Source of the DNA: JAABYT01 sp041581935
GTDB lineage: Bacteria; Pseudomonadota; Gammaproteobacteria; HK1
DNA length: 15,780 nt
Assembly: GCA_041581935.1 (NCBI GenBank)
Contig: JBFICP010000057.1
Coordinates: 1-15,780 of the forward strand
Reading direction: 5' to 3'
Made by a program: the position numbers and the translations under genes. Below, piece after piece: positions 14,895 to 15,780 of the stretch; positions within the stretch are counted from its first letter, which is position 1; every line of letters begins with the position of its first letter. A model generated the notes under the pieces. That model made no database searches. It saw only the letters and a list, made by a program, of their open reading frames with translations, and had not been told where the DNA came from.

Positions 14895-15584
14895 ATGAGC
14901 AGTATTGCACAATCATTGGAAAAAATTCGGAACCGGGTCACGGTCCTGGAGCGCCGCTATGGCCGGCATCCCGGCGCGGTGCGCGTGGTCGCGGTGAGCA
15001 AGACCAAGCCCCCCGAGGCGGTGCGCGCCGCCGCCGAGGCCGGACAACGGGAGTTCGGCGAGAACCACGTGCAGGACGCGCTCTCGAAGCTCGACGCACT
15101 CGCTGACCTGGACCTGATCTGGCATTTTGTCGGACCGATCCAGTCCAACAAATCCCGCATCGTCGCCACCCGATTCGACTGGGTGCACAGCCTGGACCGG
15201 GAGAAGATCGCCCGGCGGCTGGACGACCAGAGACCGGAAAATCTTCCACCACTTAACGTGTGCATTCAGGTCAACGTGAGTGGCGAAAGCTCCAAGTCGG
15301 GCGTCGAGCCGGGTGCGGTGAAGGCGCTGGCTGACATCGTCTCGACGCTGCCGCGCCTGAATCTACGCGGGCTGATGACCCTGCCCCGCCCGTGCGACGA
15401 TCTCGATGGGCAACGCCGGCCGTTCGCGGAGCTGCGCGGGATTCAGGAAGCGCTGATCGGGGCCGGCTTGGCGCTCGACACCCTCTCCATGGGCATGACC
15501 AACGACATGGAGGCCGCCATCGCCGAAGGAGCCACCATGGTGCGAATCGGAACCGCAATTTTCGGGGCCAGGGAGACGTCCTGA
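14895..15584 (+). CDS. yggS: PLP homeostasis protein (YggS/PROSC family)
   Basis: YggS binds pyridoxal 5'-phosphate and controls vitamin B6 and amino-acid balance; no enzyme reaction is established. The 229 residues match the family. The PLP lysine is K36 in VVAVSKTKP, followed by FGENHVQDALSKL, WHFVGPIQSNKSR, VNVSGESSKSGV, RGLMTLP and SMGMTNDMEAAI. The ATG at 14895 agrees with the E. coli protein length. The strong AGGAGGGG lies 18 bases from the ATG, too far for normal use, and no in-frame start lies nearer to it. The gene diverges from pilT, a conserved pairing, and is convergent with the SPOR-domain gene at the right edge. Confidence 0.95.
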   Translation: MSSIAQSLEKIRNRVTVLERRYGRHPGAVRVVAVSKTKPPEAVRAAAEAGQREFGENHVQDALSKLDALADLDLIWHFVGPIQSNKSRIVATRFDWVHSLDREKIARRLDDQRPENLPPLNVCIQVNVSGESSKSGVEPGAVKALADIVSTLPRLNLRGLMTLPRPCDDLDGQRRPFAELRGIQEALIGAGLALDTLSMGMTNDMEAAIAEGATMVRIGTAIFGARETS

Positions 15585-15611
15585 GCCGGTCGCCACGGCC
15601 TCGCTGTCGAT

Positions 15612-15780
15612 TCAGCGGATAGCGGCTTGCTGGATGATGGCGAATTTGCGCACCCACGGCTCCGATCCGCCCAGGCGCTCGGCGAGGCGCTTACCCGCGG
15701 CGGTCGCCTCGGAGTAGCTCGCGTAGTCGCCCACGACCACGCTGTACCAGGTCGTGCCGTCGAGCTCGAAGGCGAAATAG
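15612..15780 (-). CDS. C-terminal SPOR-domain fragment of a protein entering from the right edge
   Basis: The minus strand is open for 56 codons before the stop at 15612-15614. The peptide includes GTTWYSVVVGDYASYSEAT and AGKRLAERLGGSEPWVRKF, the pattern of a SPOR domain, which binds denuded peptidoglycan glycans at division sites. The N-terminal part, which would show a membrane anchor or other domains, lies outside the window. Its stop is 27 bases from the convergent yggS stop. The domain call rests on this short piece, so the full protein cannot be named. Confidence 0.72.
   Translation of the reverse strand, partial: YFAFELDGTTWYSVVVGDYASYSEATAAGKRLAERLGGSEPWVRKFAIIQQAAIR

Noticed and set aside
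14635..14916. Minus-strand 93-codon frame ending just before the pilT ATG
   Set aside because: It is tempting because its stop abuts the pilT start, but it covers the likely pilT promoter and the yggS leader, has an unstructured composition and no recognisable motif.

Overview
The window looks like a chromosomal segment of a GC-rich gammaproteobacterium. The gene order around gshB, tonB, algH/yqgE, ruvX, pyrR, pyrB, inactive pyrC, pilU, pilT and yggS resembles the order I recall from Pseudomonas aeruginosa, but with insertions and rearrangements. A deep-branching lineage (Chromatiales or Acidiferrobacterales type) is my inference; the sequence does not prove it. There are no insertion sequences, phage genes, tRNAs, rRNAs or CRISPR arrays. 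The DNA is almost fully coded, with no gene-free stretch over 300 bases.

Layout. (1) Positions 1-2611, minus strand: hemC, hemD, ptsH (HPr) and the first 198 codons of ptsI (Enzyme I, running off the left edge). These four genes are packed head to tail, so tetrapyrrole synthesis genes sit in one apparent operon with the regulatory phosphotransferase system. (2) Positions 2740-4801, plus strand: gshB (glutathione synthetase) and a TonB-type protein, diverging from hemC. (3) Positions 4893-11007, plus strand: a tightly coupled run of eight genes: algH/yqgE, ruvX, pyrR, pyrB, a zinc-site-defective pyrC homologue, a PyrK-like flavin/iron-sulfur reductase, a two-helix membrane miniprotein and a CaiB/BaiF CoA-transferase. 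Six of the seven junctions overlap by 1-4 bases. (4) Positions 11174-14634, minus strand: three consecutive type IV pilus retraction-type ATPases: PilT, PilU and a second, distinct PilU-like protein. (5) Positions 14895-15584, plus strand: yggS (PLP homeostasis protein), convergent with the 3' end of a SPOR-domain gene that enters from the right edge.

How the genes work together. PyrB and the inactive PyrC homologue very likely form a Pseudomonas-type aspartate transcarbamoylase holoenzyme, with PyrR as a pyrimidine-linked regulator. The PyrK-like protein, miniprotein and CoA-transferase are translationally tied to that operon, but no dihydroorotate dehydrogenase is present, so their job is open. 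PilT/PilU/PilU2 would drive pilus retraction and twitching. The TonB protein may be connected to pili, as the neighbouring TonB3 is in Pseudomonas.

The observations most worth following are the pyrimidine operon extension (PyrK-like, 2-TM and CoA-transferase), the triple retraction-ATPase array and the hemCD-ptsHI fusion of operons. I did not find a clearly new defence or mobile system.
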